A stretch of 64,000 nucleotides of DNA from Pontibacter burrus (GTDB taxonomy: Bacteria > Bacteroidota > Bacteroidia > Cytophagales > Hymenobacteraceae). Under the pieces are notes generated by a model. The model had not been told where the DNA came from. It did not search any database and was given only the letters and a program-made list of their open reading frames with translations. Location: positions 124,001 to 188,000 of the forward strand of contig NZ_JAAGWD010000001.1 of NCBI RefSeq assembly GCF_010686685.1. The letters run 5' to 3'. The translations under genes were made by a program, and so were the position numbers. This document shows, one piece after another, positions 43,890 through 53,722 of the stretch; position 1 is the first letter of the stretch; every line of letters begins with the position of its first letter.

Positions 43890-45410
43890 TTAAAAATTAA
43901 AGCCTACTGTAAACATTACATTGCTCTGCTTCTGGTCTATATCCACTACCGGGTTCTGTGTTGGATCATCAAAAGTGTATGGTGCGTACAGGCTGTTGCC
44001 ATTCGATCTCGAGAAGGCTACGTCAGCATAGTAATTTTGCAGACGCACACCCGCACCAAGTGTAAATGTATTTACTGCGGCATCAAAGGCACTGTTCTTA
44101 TACGGGCTCTCTGATATGGCATAACCGGCACGCAACCTGAACACCTCGTAGCGTCCTTCAGCTCCAATTCTATAGTTCATTGCCGACTTGTAGGTATCTT
44201 TTATGCGGCTGTTTATACCACTGAAGTAAGTGCTGAAACCGCTGCCATCATCATCTTCAGAAAAGCGCATGTTGCTATAGTCTACGTATTCGGCATCCGC
44301 TGTGATGAAGCCATACTTGCCTATAAATACCGCCACACCACCGTTCGCACGGAATGGCGTAGTTAAACTATAGGAAAACTCGCCTGGCAGTTCAGATGCG
44401 CTATAGTTCTCCAGTCCGGCAGTACCTTCAAAAGTGGTGTACAACGAGCGGTTATACCTTTCGGTAAAACTGAAGGCGGTTGGCGTTTGTATACTTACAC
44501 CAAAGCGCAGCGCATCAATAGGTCTGACTATAACACCTAACTTCAGGTTAACACCTGCTCCCTCTGTCGTAAACTCATCGCGCAGTTCCAGGTTCGCGAA
44601 ATCGGTACTCTGGTCTGACTCGTTTTCGCGGTAAATGCGCTCCTGTGTAAATTTAGAAGTTACGATGCCAAGCGATGCACCCAGGTAGATCTTATCGCGG
44701 AAGCTGGTACCAAAAGCGAAATCGATCTGGTTCAGGGAACCACGACGCTCCAGTTCTTCCCGCAGATTCAGGGCTCCGAAGCGTTCTGTTGGCAAGTAAT
44801 ATTCGCCCTGATCATCTTCCAGCACATCAAGCAGATAGGTACCATAAGCCAGGCCTGCCAGCGAAGTATACCCCTGCCTGTATTCATCATCCAGGTCGTC
44901 AACTGTACGGCCTTCTGCCAATGCGCGCTCATAAATGTATTCGGCAAGTCCGGGAGCTGTTGCAGAAGTAGCGCCGTTATAGGTGAAGCGGTTATTAAAG
45001 TTGTTTAACCGGGATAAACTGAACCCGAAAGAGGTACCACGCCAGTCGCTGCCATCGTTATCATCTCTACGGTTGCTGAACACTACGCCGGCGTGTGGTA
45101 TGTTCAGAGTAGTGCGTTCGTCGGGTATGCTGTTATTCCCAAACAAAGAGTTGGTGCTGTTATTTGTAAACCCGATGCTTACATTGGCTTCGGATCTGCG
45201 AAACATGCCAAGCCCGGCCGGGTTGGTAGCCATAGTTGATATATCAGCGCCAAGTGCTGTTTGTGCACCGCCAATACCTTGTATACGTGCCGAACCTTGC
45301 AGCCCAAGCCGGGTGTAGCGCAGGGCATCTTCCTCGTTCTGAGCAAAAGCGGTTCCGCTCCAGCCCAGCAGTATCGCCAGGCTGGCAGAAATTAGCTTAT
45401 TCATTTTCAT
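43890..45410 (-). CDS. outer-membrane transport protein, OmpP1/FadL family
   Basis: 506 residues. Signal peptide ending A-F-A-Q. The N-terminal plug region shows the family features L-Q-G-S-A-R-I-Q-G-I-G-G-A-Q-T-A-L-G-A-D-I and N-P-A-G-L-G, followed by a long series of beta-strands and a terminal F-T-V-G-F-N-F. FadL-type channels take up hydrophobic molecules through a lateral opening; related Bacteroidota proteins also include PorV-like shuttles, but this one is longer. It starts 28 bases after the Tyr-rich lipoprotein gene, so the two likely form an operon. Confidence 0.85.
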   Translation of the reverse strand: MKMNKLISASLAILLGWSGTAFAQNEEDALRYTRLGLQGSARIQGIGGAQTALGADISTMATNPAGLGMFRRSEANVSIGFTNNSTNSLFGNNSIPDERTTLNIPHAGVVFSNRRDDNDGSDWRGTSFGFSLSRLNNFNNRFTYNGATSATAPGLAEYIYERALAEGRTVDDLDDEYRQGYTSLAGLAYGTYLLDVLEDDQGEYYLPTERFGALNLREELERRGSLNQIDFAFGTSFRDKIYLGASLGIVTSKFTQERIYRENESDQSTDFANLELRDEFTTEGAGVNLKLGVIVRPIDALRFGVSIQTPTAFSFTERYNRSLYTTFEGTAGLENYSASELPGEFSYSLTTPFRANGGVAVFIGKYGFITADAEYVDYSNMRFSEDDDGSGFSTYFSGINSRIKDTYKSAMNYRIGAEGRYEVFRLRAGYAISESPYKNSAFDAAVNTFTLGAGVRLQNYYADVAFSRSNGNSLYAPYTFDDPTQNPVVDIDQKQSNVMFTVGFNF

Positions 45411-45438
45411 GTGGTTCTGTTACTTAATCGATAGGTTT

Positions 45439-46611
45439 TTAATTACCCCGTGGTGGCCGGCCACTGCCGCCGCCGCTGCTGCTTCCGCTACTACCACTGC
45501 TACGCGCCGGCTCTGATCTGCGGGTCTCGCGTTGCTCATAAGTGCGCGTTGGTGCAGGTCTTGATTCGGTGCTGCGTTGCTCCTGACGGTATTCACGGCG
45601 TTGTGGTGTGCTTGTGCTCTCGCGGGTAGTTCGGCGCTGCTCCTGCTGGCGGGCAGGCTGCACACGCTGCTCCTGTTGACGGGCCGGTTGTGTGCGCTGT
45701 TCCTGCGGTTGGCTGGAACGCTCTACACGCTGGCGGGTAGTTCCTGTATCACGCGGACGGCTCGCATCACGACCTGGTCTCGTAGTGATCACTTCTTTAC
45801 CTTCCTCGGTAGTTGATCTGTTAACACGTTCTGTTGCTCTGCTTGGGCGGCCATACACGGCGCGCTGCTCTCGGCTCTCGTTCAGGTTACCACGCTCGGT
45901 ACGTGTGCGTTCTGTTACTGTACCACCACGGCTGTCGCGCGGGCCATACTGTACTTTGCGCAACGGTGCGTAGCCAGGGTAATCATACACATACTGTCGG
46001 CCATAGTAGCCACCGTAGTAACCACCATAGTACGGCGACCATGGGTTATAATAACGGCCATAGCCATAGTATGGGTTCCAGCGGTTGTAATAGCCTCCCC
46101 AACCATAATTATAGCTGATAGATATGCTTAAACCACTTCCCCAGTAAGGCCTGTATCCATAAGGATCATAAAAGAAAGGATCGTAATAAAACGGATCGTA
46201 GAATGGGTCAGCGTATCGGTAGCGGTAGCTTCTTGGGTGGTGGTAATAACTGCTTGTATATACATCTTGCCCCCAGTACGGATCTACAAAAGAATAATTC
46301 GGGCGGTACCAGTTATCACGCGGGTTGTATTCACGGCCATCATAATAGTCGTAATCCTCGTCGGCGTAATAATTACTGGTAATATCGCTACTGCGCGCTG
46401 CATATTCCTGGCTCTGAACAGCTTCCTGCTCTGCTCCCTGGTTTTGCTGCGCTGCGTATGTTTCATCGGCTGGCTGCACATACTCCGTTCTGTCGGCAGA
46501 GCTATAGTACATATCATCGTACTCCGAAGACTGCATTGAACCTGGGCCGCTACAACCCACCGCCAACAGAGACAATGCCGGAATTATCGTATAAATGGAA
46601 AACTTTTTCAT
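45439..46611 (-). CDS. Tyr-rich, low-complexity lipoprotein
   Basis: 390 residues from the ATG at 46609-46611 (M-K-K-F-S-I-Y); the frame extends 18 codons further without signal-peptide character. Lipobox A-V-G-C followed by S-G. The mature part has four sections: an acidic/Gln-rich stretch; a Tyr-Pro-Asp-rich repeat region (about 125-245) with units such as Y-D-P-F-Y-Y-D-P-F-F-Y-D-P-Y; a Gly-Tyr stretch; and a C-terminal region of about 140 residues rich in Arg, Gln, Thr and Ser, ending S-S-G-S-S-S-G-G-G-S. It is probably disordered. Similar proteins occur in Hymenobacteraceae; function unknown. Confidence 0.75.
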   Translation of the reverse strand: MKKFSIYTIIPALSLLAVGCSGPGSMQSSEYDDMYYSSADRTEYVQPADETYAAQQNQGAEQEAVQSQEYAARSSDITSNYYADEDYDYYDGREYNPRDNWYRPNYSFVDPYWGQDVYTSSYYHHPRSYRYRYADPFYDPFYYDPFFYDPYGYRPYWGSGLSISISYNYGWGGYYNRWNPYYGYGRYYNPWSPYYGGYYGGYYGRQYVYDYPGYAPLRKVQYGPRDSRGGTVTERTRTERGNLNESREQRAVYGRPSRATERVNRSTTEEGKEVITTRPGRDASRPRDTGTTRQRVERSSQPQEQRTQPARQQEQRVQPARQQEQRRTTRESTSTPQRREYRQEQRSTESRPAPTRTYEQRETRRSEPARSSGSSGSSSGGGSGRPPRGN

Positions 46612-46640
46612 GGCCTTCTGGTGTAAAACTTCTTCTATAT

Positions 46641-46648
46641 CAAAGATA
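46641..46648 (-). promoter_or_regulatory. -7 box of the lipoprotein-FadL operon
   Basis: TATCTTTG on the minus strand fits TAnnTTTG and gives a transcription start near 46636, about 25 bases before the ATG. No correctly spaced -33 TTG was identified. Confidence 0.4.
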
Positions 46649-46795
46649 TAAACACAATGGCGCAAAACCTTATCAATAGTATAATATATTAACGTAATTT
46701 TGAGCTGTATTGATGTCTAAACTGTATTTGAATCAATAGCAATTATTATTCCAAAAACATCTTTAATTAAGAATATACAATAAATAATTAAAAAA

Positions 46796-48274
46796 ATGAG
46801 CAAAGGGCTACCAAAAAGAAGCGAAGATTATTCCTTATGGTATAACGAACTGGTGAAGAAAGCAGGCCTTGCTGAAAACTCCGCCGTGCGTGGTTGTATG
46901 GTTATCAAACCATACGGTTACGCCATCTGGGAGAAGATGCAACGCCAGCTGGACGATATGTTTAAGGCTACCGGCCACGAAAATGCATACTTCCCGCTGT
47001 TTGTGCCCAAAAGCCTGTTCGAGGCCGAAGAGCAGAATGCCGAAGGCTTTGCCAAAGAGTGTGCTGTTGTAACACACTACCGCCTGCAGAACGACCCGGA
47101 CAAACCAGGAAAACTTCGTGTAGACCCTAATGCTAAACTGGAAGAAGAGCTGATTGTTCGACCTACTTCTGAAGCCGTTATCTGGAACACGTACAAAAAC
47201 TGGATACAGAGCTACCGCGACCTGCCTATATTGGTAAACCAGTGGGCTAACGTGGTGCGCTGGGAAATGCGTACGCGCCTGTTCTTAAGAACTGCCGAGT
47301 TCTTATGGCAGGAAGGCCACACTGCACACGCCACTGATAAAGAGGCAATTGCAGAAGCTGAACAGATGCTGGAAGTGTACGCCACTTTTGCAGAGCAATA
47401 CATTGCGCTTCCGGTTGTAAGAGGTGTTAAAACACCAAGCGAGCGTTTTGCCGGCGCCCTCGACACGTATTGCATTGAAGGTTTGATGCAGGATGGAAAA
47501 GCGCTTCAGGCGGGTACATCGCACTTCCTGGGCCAGAATTTTGCCAAGGCTTTCGATGTGAAATTTGCAACGAAAGACGGTGGCCTGGAACACGTTTGGG
47601 GAACATCGTGGGGCGTAAGTACACGTCTGATGGGTGCGCTGGTAATGGCTCACTCGGATGATGAAGGACTTGTGCTGCCTCCAAAGCTGGCTCCAATCCA
47701 GGTGGTTATAGTTCCGATCTATAAAGGTGATGAACAGCTGGCGCAGATCACGGAGAAAGTGAACCAACTGAAGCGCGAGCTAATGGCCAAGGGCATCAGC
47801 GTGAAGTTTGACGACCGCGACACCGAACGCCCAGGCTTTAAGTTTGCAGAGTGGGAACTGAAAGGTGTGCCGGTACGCATCGCCATCGGAGCCCGCGACC
47901 TGGAAAACGGAACTGCCGAAGTTGCCCGTCGCGATACGAAAGAGAAAAGCACACAGCAGTTCGATAACCTGGCAAACTATATCCCGGCGTTGTTAGACGA
48001 GATTCAGGAGAATATCTACAACAAGGCGCTGGCGTTCCGTGAAGAACACACTACTTCGGTAGATTCTTATGAGGAGTTTAAAGAAGTACTGGAAACCAAA
48101 GGAGGCTTTGTACTGGCGCACTGGGACGGCACCGCTGAAACAGAAGAGCGCATAAAAGAAGAAACCAAAGCTACTATACGTTGCATTGCCCTGGCCACCC
48201 CGGAAGAAGAAGGTGTAGACATGATTACCGGCAAGCCTAGCAAGAAACGCGTGTATTTTGCCAAAGCGTATTAA
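46796..48274 (+). CDS. proS: prolyl-tRNA synthetase (eukaryote/archaeal type)
   Basis: 492 residues, class IIa. It starts [16 protein letters not shown], and has R-P-T-S-E-A-V-I-W, motif 2 [26 protein letters not shown], and [10 protein letters not shown]. It lacks the INS editing domain of the bacterial type and ends in K-A-Y with the aromatic C-terminus usual for the type-3 enzymes. It charges tRNA-Pro. Upstream AT-rich sequence holds a TAATTTTG at 46695-46702 that could be the -7 box. Confidence 0.95.
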   Translation: MSKGLPKRSEDYSLWYNELVKKAGLAENSAVRGCMVIKPYGYAIWEKMQRQLDDMFKATGHENAYFPLFVPKSLFEAEEQNAEGFAKECAVVTHYRLQNDPDKPGKLRVDPNAKLEEELIVRPTSEAVIWNTYKNWIQSYRDLPILVNQWANVVRWEMRTRLFLRTAEFLWQEGHTAHATDKEAIAEAEQMLEVYATFAEQYIALPVVRGVKTPSERFAGALDTYCIEGLMQDGKALQAGTSHFLGQNFAKAFDVKFATKDGGLEHVWGTSWGVSTRLMGALVMAHSDDEGLVLPPKLAPIQVVIVPIYKGDEQLAQITEKVNQLKRELMAKGISVKFDDRDTERPGFKFAEWELKGVPVRIAIGARDLENGTAEVARRDTKEKSTQQFDNLANYIPALLDEIQENIYNKALAFREEHTTSVDSYEEFKEVLETKGGFVLAHWDGTAETEERIKEETKATIRCIALATPEEEGVDMITGKPSKKRVYFAKAY

Positions 48275-48321
48275 TTGTTAATAGTTTATTGCTGATTGTT
48301 AGATCGGCAATCTATATTTTC

Positions 48322-48361
48322 AAACCGCCACTTCCCTGACTGGAGAGTGGCGGTTTTTGTT
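48322..48361 (+). terminator. terminator of proS
   Basis: An 11-bp stem AAACCGCCACT/AGTGGCGGTTT (48322-48332 with 48346-48356) followed by T-runs. Confidence 0.85.
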
Positions 48362-48378
48362 TTTAAACTCTACTTTTT

Positions 48379-49032
48379 GTCTGAATCAGAATTTACAGGA
48401 TTAATGGGTTTTCAGGATTTCTGACGATTGCTATAGTTGGAGATATGGGTCTATAGTTAACGTGGTCCACTTCAGGCCTCTGCTCGCTACCTCTGAAATC
48501 GCTTCTCGGTAGTCAATGATTACCTCAACCCTCTCCTGTTCTTAGGAGAGGGAGATTTTAGTCGTTGCTATAGTTTGGGCTTCAGTTTTATAGTTAGCAT
48601 TAACCCACCCCTACCCCTCCCGAGAGAGGAATTGCTGCCACAGCTACAGCTTGTGATATAGTTCAATAGTTACAGATCACGAACAGGCAGGCGCAACCTG
48701 ACACAAGAAACTATAACCACGAAAAGGCTACAGCACTATAGCTATTGAAATAAACTATAGCTTAACTATCGAGCGATTTCAGTCTTTGGGTTGAGCGCCT
48801 CGAGAGGTTCCGGTGCCGATAGGCATGGCGAGGGACGAGCAAAAGAAAGGTACACCGCGCGATGCCCGAAGACGGGGCCTCGCGGCCGGGAGCGCACCAA
48901 AGTAACTATAGCACAATTGGTAAGTAAAGCTCCCAGGATCAGTAGTGGCTATGAAAGAAGCTGCTTGTGTCATGTAGTAACTATAGTTAGCTATAAGACG
49001 CATAAGATGTCTCGACTAACGCTCTACATGAC
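48379..49032 (+). repeat. composite intergenic repeat, copy C
   Basis: This occupies most of the 965 bases between proS and the NfeD-like gene. Order as in copy B: GTCTGAATCAGAATTTAC tag (48379), a CCCTCTCCT/AGGAGAGGG hairpin (about 48528-48552), G/C-rich hairpin (48600), GATCACGAACAGGCAGGCGC block (about 48667), ACCACGAAAAGGCTACAG, core (48766-48902), CTCCCAGGATCAGTAG and the end block GATGTCTCGACTAACGCTC. The rest (49033-49239) is AT-rich with no gene seen. At least eight CTATAG copies. Confidence 0.75.
48600..48633. repeat. G/C-rich intergenic hairpin (family ii)
   Basis: TTAACCCACCCCTACCCCTC then CCGAGAGAGGAATT; the same family as at 22624, with a weaker stem. Confidence 0.55.
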
Positions 49033-49239
49033 AAAAGAGAAGCTATAGCCTTAAAATCCAGCAGAGAAGTAGTTCTATCAGATATACAACAACAAAAATC
49101 AGCCTTAATCTCATAGAAACACCTACCTGATTAACCATAACCTATTTCAGAAATCCGTAAAATAACATAAGCTATTTAGCTGAGGCATTGCAGAGTTTCA
49201 TCTAAAAAATGCTATATTTACCTAATAAGCCATTTGCGT

Positions 49240-49713
49240 ATGATGCTAGAGTGGGTAACCGTAATATTGCTGATCGTGATCGGGCTCGTCCTGATTATTG
49301 TTGAACTGGTGTTTATACCGGGTACTACCCTTATTGGTATCCTTGGATTTGTGCTGGCAGGTATTGGCATCTGGTTCGGCTACGCCACGCTTGGCACCCC
49401 CATCGGCCATATCATACTTGGGCTAACTGTACTGGTATCTGGAGTAGCTTTTTTCTATAGTTTCCGGGGAGACTCCTGGAACAGGTTTGCCCTGAAAGAA
49501 AGCATCGACAGCCGCGTAAATGAAGAATACCAGCATAATCTGCAACTGGGAGAAACAGGCATAACCGTATCAGCGCTTCGTCCTCAAGGCATGGCCATGT
49601 TTAATGAACAGCGCCACGAGGTACAGAGCAAAGGTGAATTTATCTCTTCCAACACGACAGTACGCATCATTAAGTTAAATCAACATAAAATAATAGTAGA
49701 AGCAGTAACCTAA
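49240..49713 (+). CDS. NfeD-like membrane protein
   Basis: 157 residues from the ATG at 49240; a TTG at 49234 is two codons upstream and an ATG at 49243 follows. Two or three membrane helices fill the first about 85 residues ([27 protein letters not shown]). The C-terminal part is an OB-fold-like NfeD domain ([19 protein letters not shown], then [14 protein letters not shown]). NfeD-type proteins accompany flotillins, and the flotillin gene follows after 5 bases. Confidence 0.85.
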   Translation: MMLEWVTVILLIVIGLVLIIVELVFIPGTTLIGILGFVLAGIGIWFGYATLGTPIGHIILGLTVLVSGVAFFYSFRGDSWNRFALKESIDSRVNEEYQHNLQLGETGITVSALRPQGMAMFNEQRHEVQSKGEFISSNTTVRIIKLNQHKIIVEAVT

Positions 49714-49718
49714 GCCAA

Positions 49719-50711
49719 ATGGAAAACCTATCCGTTCTTTTTCTGATAGCAGGAGCCCTTATCCTGCTCATGATCTTTTTATACTTTGTACCGATCAGCC
49801 TCTGGATCACAGCACAATTCTCTAACGTACGCGTAGGTTTGCTGGAACTGGTGTTTATGCGTATCCGTAAGGTGCCGCCAAGCCTGATCGTAAACTCGAT
49901 GATCAACGCCACCAAAGCGGGCATAGCTGTTACTACTTCTGAGCTCGAAACACACTACCTGGCAGGCGGTAATGTGCCCAATGTTATCAAAGCCCTCATC
50001 TCTGCCGACAAAGCCAACATTCCGCTATCGTTTAAACAGGCAACAGCTATCGACCTGGCAGGCCGCGATGTGTTTGAGGCCGTTACAACATCAGTTAACC
50101 CGAAAGTAATTAACACACCTAACGTAGCCGCTGTAGCGCAGGACGGTATTCAGCTGATAGCCAAAGCACGTGTTACCGTGCGCGCCAACATTATGCAGTT
50201 GGTGGGTGGTGCCGGTGAAGAAACAATTCTTGCTCGTGTTGGCGAAGGTATCGTAACCTCTATCGGTTCTTCTGCATCGCACAAAGGCGTACTCGAGAAC
50301 CCGGATATGATCTCGAAACTGGTACTGCAGAAAGGCCTTGATGCCGGAACCGCCTACGAGATCTTATCGATCGACATTGCCGACGTGGACGTAGGAGAAA
50401 ACATTGGTGCCAAGCTACAGATAGACCAAGCCAATGCTGACCTGAAAGTAGCCGAAGCCCGCGCTGAAGAACGCCGTGCCATGGCCGTTGCCGAAGAGCA
50501 GGAAATGAAAGCCAGAGCGCAGGCTGCCCGTGCCAACGTTATCCAGGCTGAAGTAGAAATACCACAGGCTATTGCAGCAGCTTTCCGTGGCGGCAACCTG
50601 GGCATAATGGATTACTATAAGATGCAGAACATCCAGTCTGATACGGATATGCGCAACTCTATTGCCAACCCTAATCAGGGCAGCACCAACCCTAATAAAC
50701 CAAAAGAGTAA
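49719..50711 (+). CDS. floA: flotillin-like protein FloA
   Basis: 330 residues. A membrane hairpin-like helix (about 8-30) is followed by the conserved FloA body: [37 protein letters not shown], the band-7/SPFH domain with [18 protein letters not shown], and a C-terminal coiled coil rich in Ala, Glu and Arg (about 240-290). FloA organises functional membrane microdomains with NfeD. The two genes form a compact operon. Confidence 0.93.
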   Translation: MENLSVLFLIAGALILLMIFLYFVPISLWITAQFSNVRVGLLELVFMRIRKVPPSLIVNSMINATKAGIAVTTSELETHYLAGGNVPNVIKALISADKANIPLSFKQATAIDLAGRDVFEAVTTSVNPKVINTPNVAAVAQDGIQLIAKARVTVRANIMQLVGGAGEETILARVGEGIVTSIGSSASHKGVLENPDMISKLVLQKGLDAGTAYEILSIDIADVDVGENIGAKLQIDQANADLKVAEARAEERRAMAVAEEQEMKARAQAARANVIQAEVEIPQAIAAAFRGGNLGIMDYYKMQNIQSDTDMRNSIANPNQGSTNPNKPKE

Positions 50712-50736
50712 CTTTATAGTTATCCTATAGTTTCAG

Positions 50737-50768
50737 AAGCCGGAGCATGTTATGTTCCGGCTTTTTTT
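50737..50768 (+). terminator. terminator of the NfeD-FloA operon
   Basis: Stem AAGCCGGA/TCCGGCTT (50737-50744 with 50756-50763) and a T-run; a CTATAG copy precedes it. Confidence 0.8.
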
Positions 50769-51172
50769 ATTTGCACGGGGACCAGTGATTTGGGGATTTT
50801 TCAGATTCATAAGATTAAGTTGTTGCTATAGTTTCAACCCTTCCCCTTTTGTCGAGAGTCCCCCCAAACAGGGAAAGGAGGTTCTGCTGTAGTTCTATAG
50901 TTGCCGCAGTAATTCATTTCGCTGCCGCGGGTTTATAACTTGCGTCAAACGATAGGGTTAAGTTTGTAACGCAACTGGACCAGAAAGGACAGGAATTTGT
51001 CTGAATCAGGATTTGGGATGTTGCTATAGTTGCAATTATGGTTCTATAGCTACTGTCGCAACACCCCTGTGAGCTACGCTCGCAAGCTTCGAACTCCCAT
51101 TCTCACTTGTCCTCAAGGGGCAGTTTCTGTCGATGCTATAGTTTAGGCTATCTTTCTATAGCTAGCGCTTGT

Positions 51173-51202
51173 GACCCCCTACCCCCTTCGAAGGGGGACT
51201 TT
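51173..51202. repeat. G/C-rich intergenic hairpin (family i)
   Basis: GACCCCCTACCCCCTTCG then AAGGGGGACTTT; CCCCCTT pairs with AAGGGGG. Confidence 0.65.
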
Positions 51203-51236
51203 GAGCTGTTGCTATAGTTAGTACTATAGTTGGCAA

Positions 51237-51270
51237 TTAACCCACCCCTGCCCCCTCCCGAGAGGGGAAT
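51237..51270. repeat. G/C-rich intergenic hairpin (family ii)
   Basis: TTAACCCACCCCTGCCCCCT then CCCGAGAGGGGAAT; CCCCT pairs with AGGGG. Confidence 0.65.
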
Positions 51271-51670
51271 AGTTGCCTTTGCTTTAGTTGCAGCTATAGT
51301 TCTATAGTTACAGACCATGAGCAGGGCAGGTTTACCTGTCCATAAGGAACTACTACCACGAAAAGGCTACAGAACTATAGCCATAGATCAAACTATAGCT
51401 GTAGCTATCGAAAGATTTCAGTCTTTGGGTTGAGCGCCTTGTAGATTTCTGGTGCCGAAAGGCATTGTGACGTAGGAACAAAAGAAATGTACACCGCGCG
51501 ATGCCCGAAGACAGGGCCCCGCGGCCGTGAGCGCACCAAAGCAACTATAAAACGGTAGGCTTGTAGAGCTCCCAGGATAAGTGGTAACTATAGCATAAAC
51601 TACTTGTGGCAAGTAGCAACTATAGTTAACTATAGGCCAAATAAGATGTCTCGACTGCGATTAACTAAAA

Positions 51671-51710
51671 ATAAGAAAGCCGGTACTTGTAACAGCACCG
51701 GCTTTCTTAT
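51671..51710. terminator. bidirectional terminator before the minus-strand lipoprotein gene
   Basis: A perfect 12-bp stem AAGAAAGCCGGT/ACCGGCTTTCTT (51673-51684 with 51697-51708), extended by ATA-/-TAT at its ends. Confidence 0.8.
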
Positions 51711-51731
51711 TTATGTTAAAGACTGTAAATC

Positions 51732-52565
51732 TTAACTTTCTTTCAGCGTAATCTTACGCTCAACTGTGTTATATGGGCCAGGTACTACACTGCCATTGTT
51801 ATCCAGTAACTCCAGCTTTATAGTTGACTCACCCATTGGCAGGCCTTCAATAATGTATGGTAACCAGCGATCCAGCATAAACTCAGTTCCGTTTATAGTC
51901 GCACGTACCTTGTTACCAGTAGTGCTCAGCTCAGTGTTCACCAGGTAAAAATCAAGCATGATCTTCTCGGTATCCTTACCAACATACTCACCTTTAGGGC
52001 GGCTGTAGAACATGTGTGGTGCTTTCAGGTCGAAGTTCATGCGCTCTGCTGGCTTACCGGCTGTAACAATGCGCAGGTCGTAAGCGCCTTTGTGCTTCAG
52101 GCTCTCGTGGTAAGAGCGAGACAGGAACGAAAGGATAACGTGATCGCCTTCAGATAATTCTTTTGTGAACGTAGTCTCATAATGCGCCGTATATGGCTCA
52201 TTATCAACTATGTTGTGAATGTGCTGACCCTCATGCGAGTTAGCCATGTGCTCTGCGTTAGAGTGCGGCGTCATGCGGGTAAGCTGGTAGTTCGACAGGC
52301 TGTAGTTAAACTCTACCGGACCAGGCTCTACAAGGCCACCTGCAGGTGGTGTGTTCAGGCGCAAAGCCGATTCAGGGTATTGCTGTGAATCGTCGAAAGC
52401 ATAAACGCGCAATCCGTCTTTGCTCATTACTGCTCCGGCGGGTGTAGGGCCAGTTGAGGTGGTAGTAACTACAGGAGTTTCGTTATCCTGCGTTTGTCTG
52501 GCGGTATCGCACGCCGAGAAGCCCAGCAAAAGGGCGGCTGCCAGGCCTAAGTAGGTTTTTTTCAT
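51732..52565 (-). CDS. lipoprotein of unknown function
   Basis: 277 residues. Lipobox F-S-A-C followed by D-T-A. A Thr/Pro-rich linker (about 30-50) precedes a beta-rich body with V-Y-A-F-D-D-S, P-G-P-V-E-F-N-Y-S-L-S-N-Y-Q-L and a conserved-looking H-S-N-A-E-H-M-A-N-S-H-E-G-Q-H-I-H-N-I, rich in His. The C-terminal part (D-R-W-L-P-Y-I-I-E-G-L-P-M-G, I-K-L-E-L-L-D) resembles an Ig-like domain. The His-rich segment could bind metal. Family not recognised with confidence. Confidence 0.7.
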   Translation of the reverse strand: MKKTYLGLAAALLLGFSACDTARQTQDNETPVVTTTSTGPTPAGAVMSKDGLRVYAFDDSQQYPESALRLNTPPAGGLVEPGPVEFNYSLSNYQLTRMTPHSNAEHMANSHEGQHIHNIVDNEPYTAHYETTFTKELSEGDHVILSFLSRSYHESLKHKGAYDLRIVTAGKPAERMNFDLKAPHMFYSRPKGEYVGKDTEKIMLDFYLVNTELSTTGNKVRATINGTEFMLDRWLPYIIEGLPMGESTIKLELLDNNGSVVPGPYNTVERKITLKES

Positions 52566-52667
52566 CTGTTAGATATTAGGTTAGCAATCCAGCTAAGTTA
52601 GTGAATTTATTTTTTTCGTATATTGCGAACTACGTGATTAACACAAAAAAGTATACAGCAAAATAAT

Positions 52668-53651
52668 ATGAGTGAAATTTTGTTCGACGAAATTCCGTCT
52701 TTGGACTTAGCGGATTTTACGTCAGGTGACGCTGAAAGAAGGGCTCGATTTGTGAAACAGTTGGGTGAAGCGTACCAGAATATTGGATTTATTGCCCTCC
52801 GTAACCACGGCCTGAGCGATGAGCTGACTGAGAGGCTGTATGCTGCTACCAAAAAGTTTTTTGCCTTACCTGATGAAGTTAAGCAGAAATATGAAGAGCC
52901 GGAACTAGCCGGACAGCGTGGCTATGTTGGTAAGTTTAAAGAGAAAGCAAAAGGCTTTAACACCGGCGACTTAAAAGAGTTTTACCACGTTGGCCAGGAA
53001 CTAAGCGATATTCCGGACAGCGACCCAATCAAAGCAGAATATCCGGAAAACATCTTCCCAACGGAGGTACCAGAATTTAAAGAAGTAACCTTAGAAGCTT
53101 ACCGTAAACTGGAAGCGGCCGGCAAAGAAGTACTGCGCGCTATTGCTATACACCTTGGGCTGGAAGAAAACTACTTCGATGAGAAGGTAAAATTCGGCAA
53201 CAGCATTCTGCGCCCTATTCACTACTTCCCGATCGAGAACCCGGACAGCGTACCAGCCGATGCTGTACGTGCAGCTGAACACGGTGATATTAACCTGATC
53301 ACGTTGCTGATGGGAGCTAGTGCCGACGGTTTGCAGGTACTTCGCCGCGATGGCCATTGGATTCCGATTACAGCGTTGCCGGAGCAGGTAGTAGTAAACG
53401 TGGGCGATATGATGGCACGCTTAACCAACAACAAGCTGAAGTCTACGATTCACCGTGTGGTTAACCCGCCGCGCGAGCTCATGAACACATCCCGTTTCTC
53501 TATTCCGTTCTTTATGCACCCACGCTCCGAAATGGACCTGACCTGCCTGGAGAGCTGCATAGATGAGCAGAACCCGAAAGCTTACCCGGATGCAACAGCA
53601 GGCGAATACCTGAATGAGCGTTTGATAGAACTTGGCCTTAAAAAAGCTTAA
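52668..53651 (+). CDS. isopenicillin N synthase-like 2OG-Fe(II) oxygenase
   Basis: 327 residues. The N-terminal DIOX_N region (about 5-115: I-P-S-L-D-L-A-D-F, G-F-I-A-L-R-N-H-G-L) is followed by the jelly-roll domain. Iron ligands are in A-E-H-G-D-I-N-L-I-T (His and Asp) and S-T-I-H-R-V-V (His); the 2OG-binding R-F-S-I-P-F-F follows. This group acts on small hydrophobic or amino-acid-derived compounds; the substrate is unknown. No tailoring or peptide-synthetase genes lie beside it. Confidence 0.88.
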   Translation: MSEILFDEIPSLDLADFTSGDAERRARFVKQLGEAYQNIGFIALRNHGLSDELTERLYAATKKFFALPDEVKQKYEEPELAGQRGYVGKFKEKAKGFNTGDLKEFYHVGQELSDIPDSDPIKAEYPENIFPTEVPEFKEVTLEAYRKLEAAGKEVLRAIAIHLGLEENYFDEKVKFGNSILRPIHYFPIENPDSVPADAVRAAEHGDINLITLLMGASADGLQVLRRDGHWIPITALPEQVVVNVGDMMARLTNNKLKSTIHRVVNPPRELMNTSRFSIPFFMHPRSEMDLTCLESCIDEQNPKAYPDATAGEYLNERLIELGLKKA

Positions 53652-53673
53652 GTATTAATATTTTAAAATATTT

Positions 53674-53707
53674 AAAAGAGAGATAGGTAGAAGCTGTCTC
53701 TCTTTTT
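53674..53707 (+). terminator. terminator of the oxygenase gene
   Basis: Stem AAAAGAGAGA/TCTCTCTTTT (53674-53683 with 53697-53706) followed by T residues. Confidence 0.75.
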
Positions 53708-53722
53708 TTATTTTTACCCGTT

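Larger units (their letters stand above)
50999..51660 (+). repeat. composite intergenic repeat, copy D
   Basis: This fills most of the 1020 bases between floA and the next gene; 50770-50998 has no gene and a degenerate G/C-rich hairpin. Order: GTCTGAATCAGGATTTGG tag (50999), hairpins (51173 and 51237), ACCATGAGCAGGGCAGG block, ACCACGAAAAGGCTACAG, core (51405-51541), CTCCCAGGATAAGTGG and GATGTCTCGACTGCG. This is the densest stretch of the window for CTATAG, with about 13 copies in 660 bases. Confidence 0.75.
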
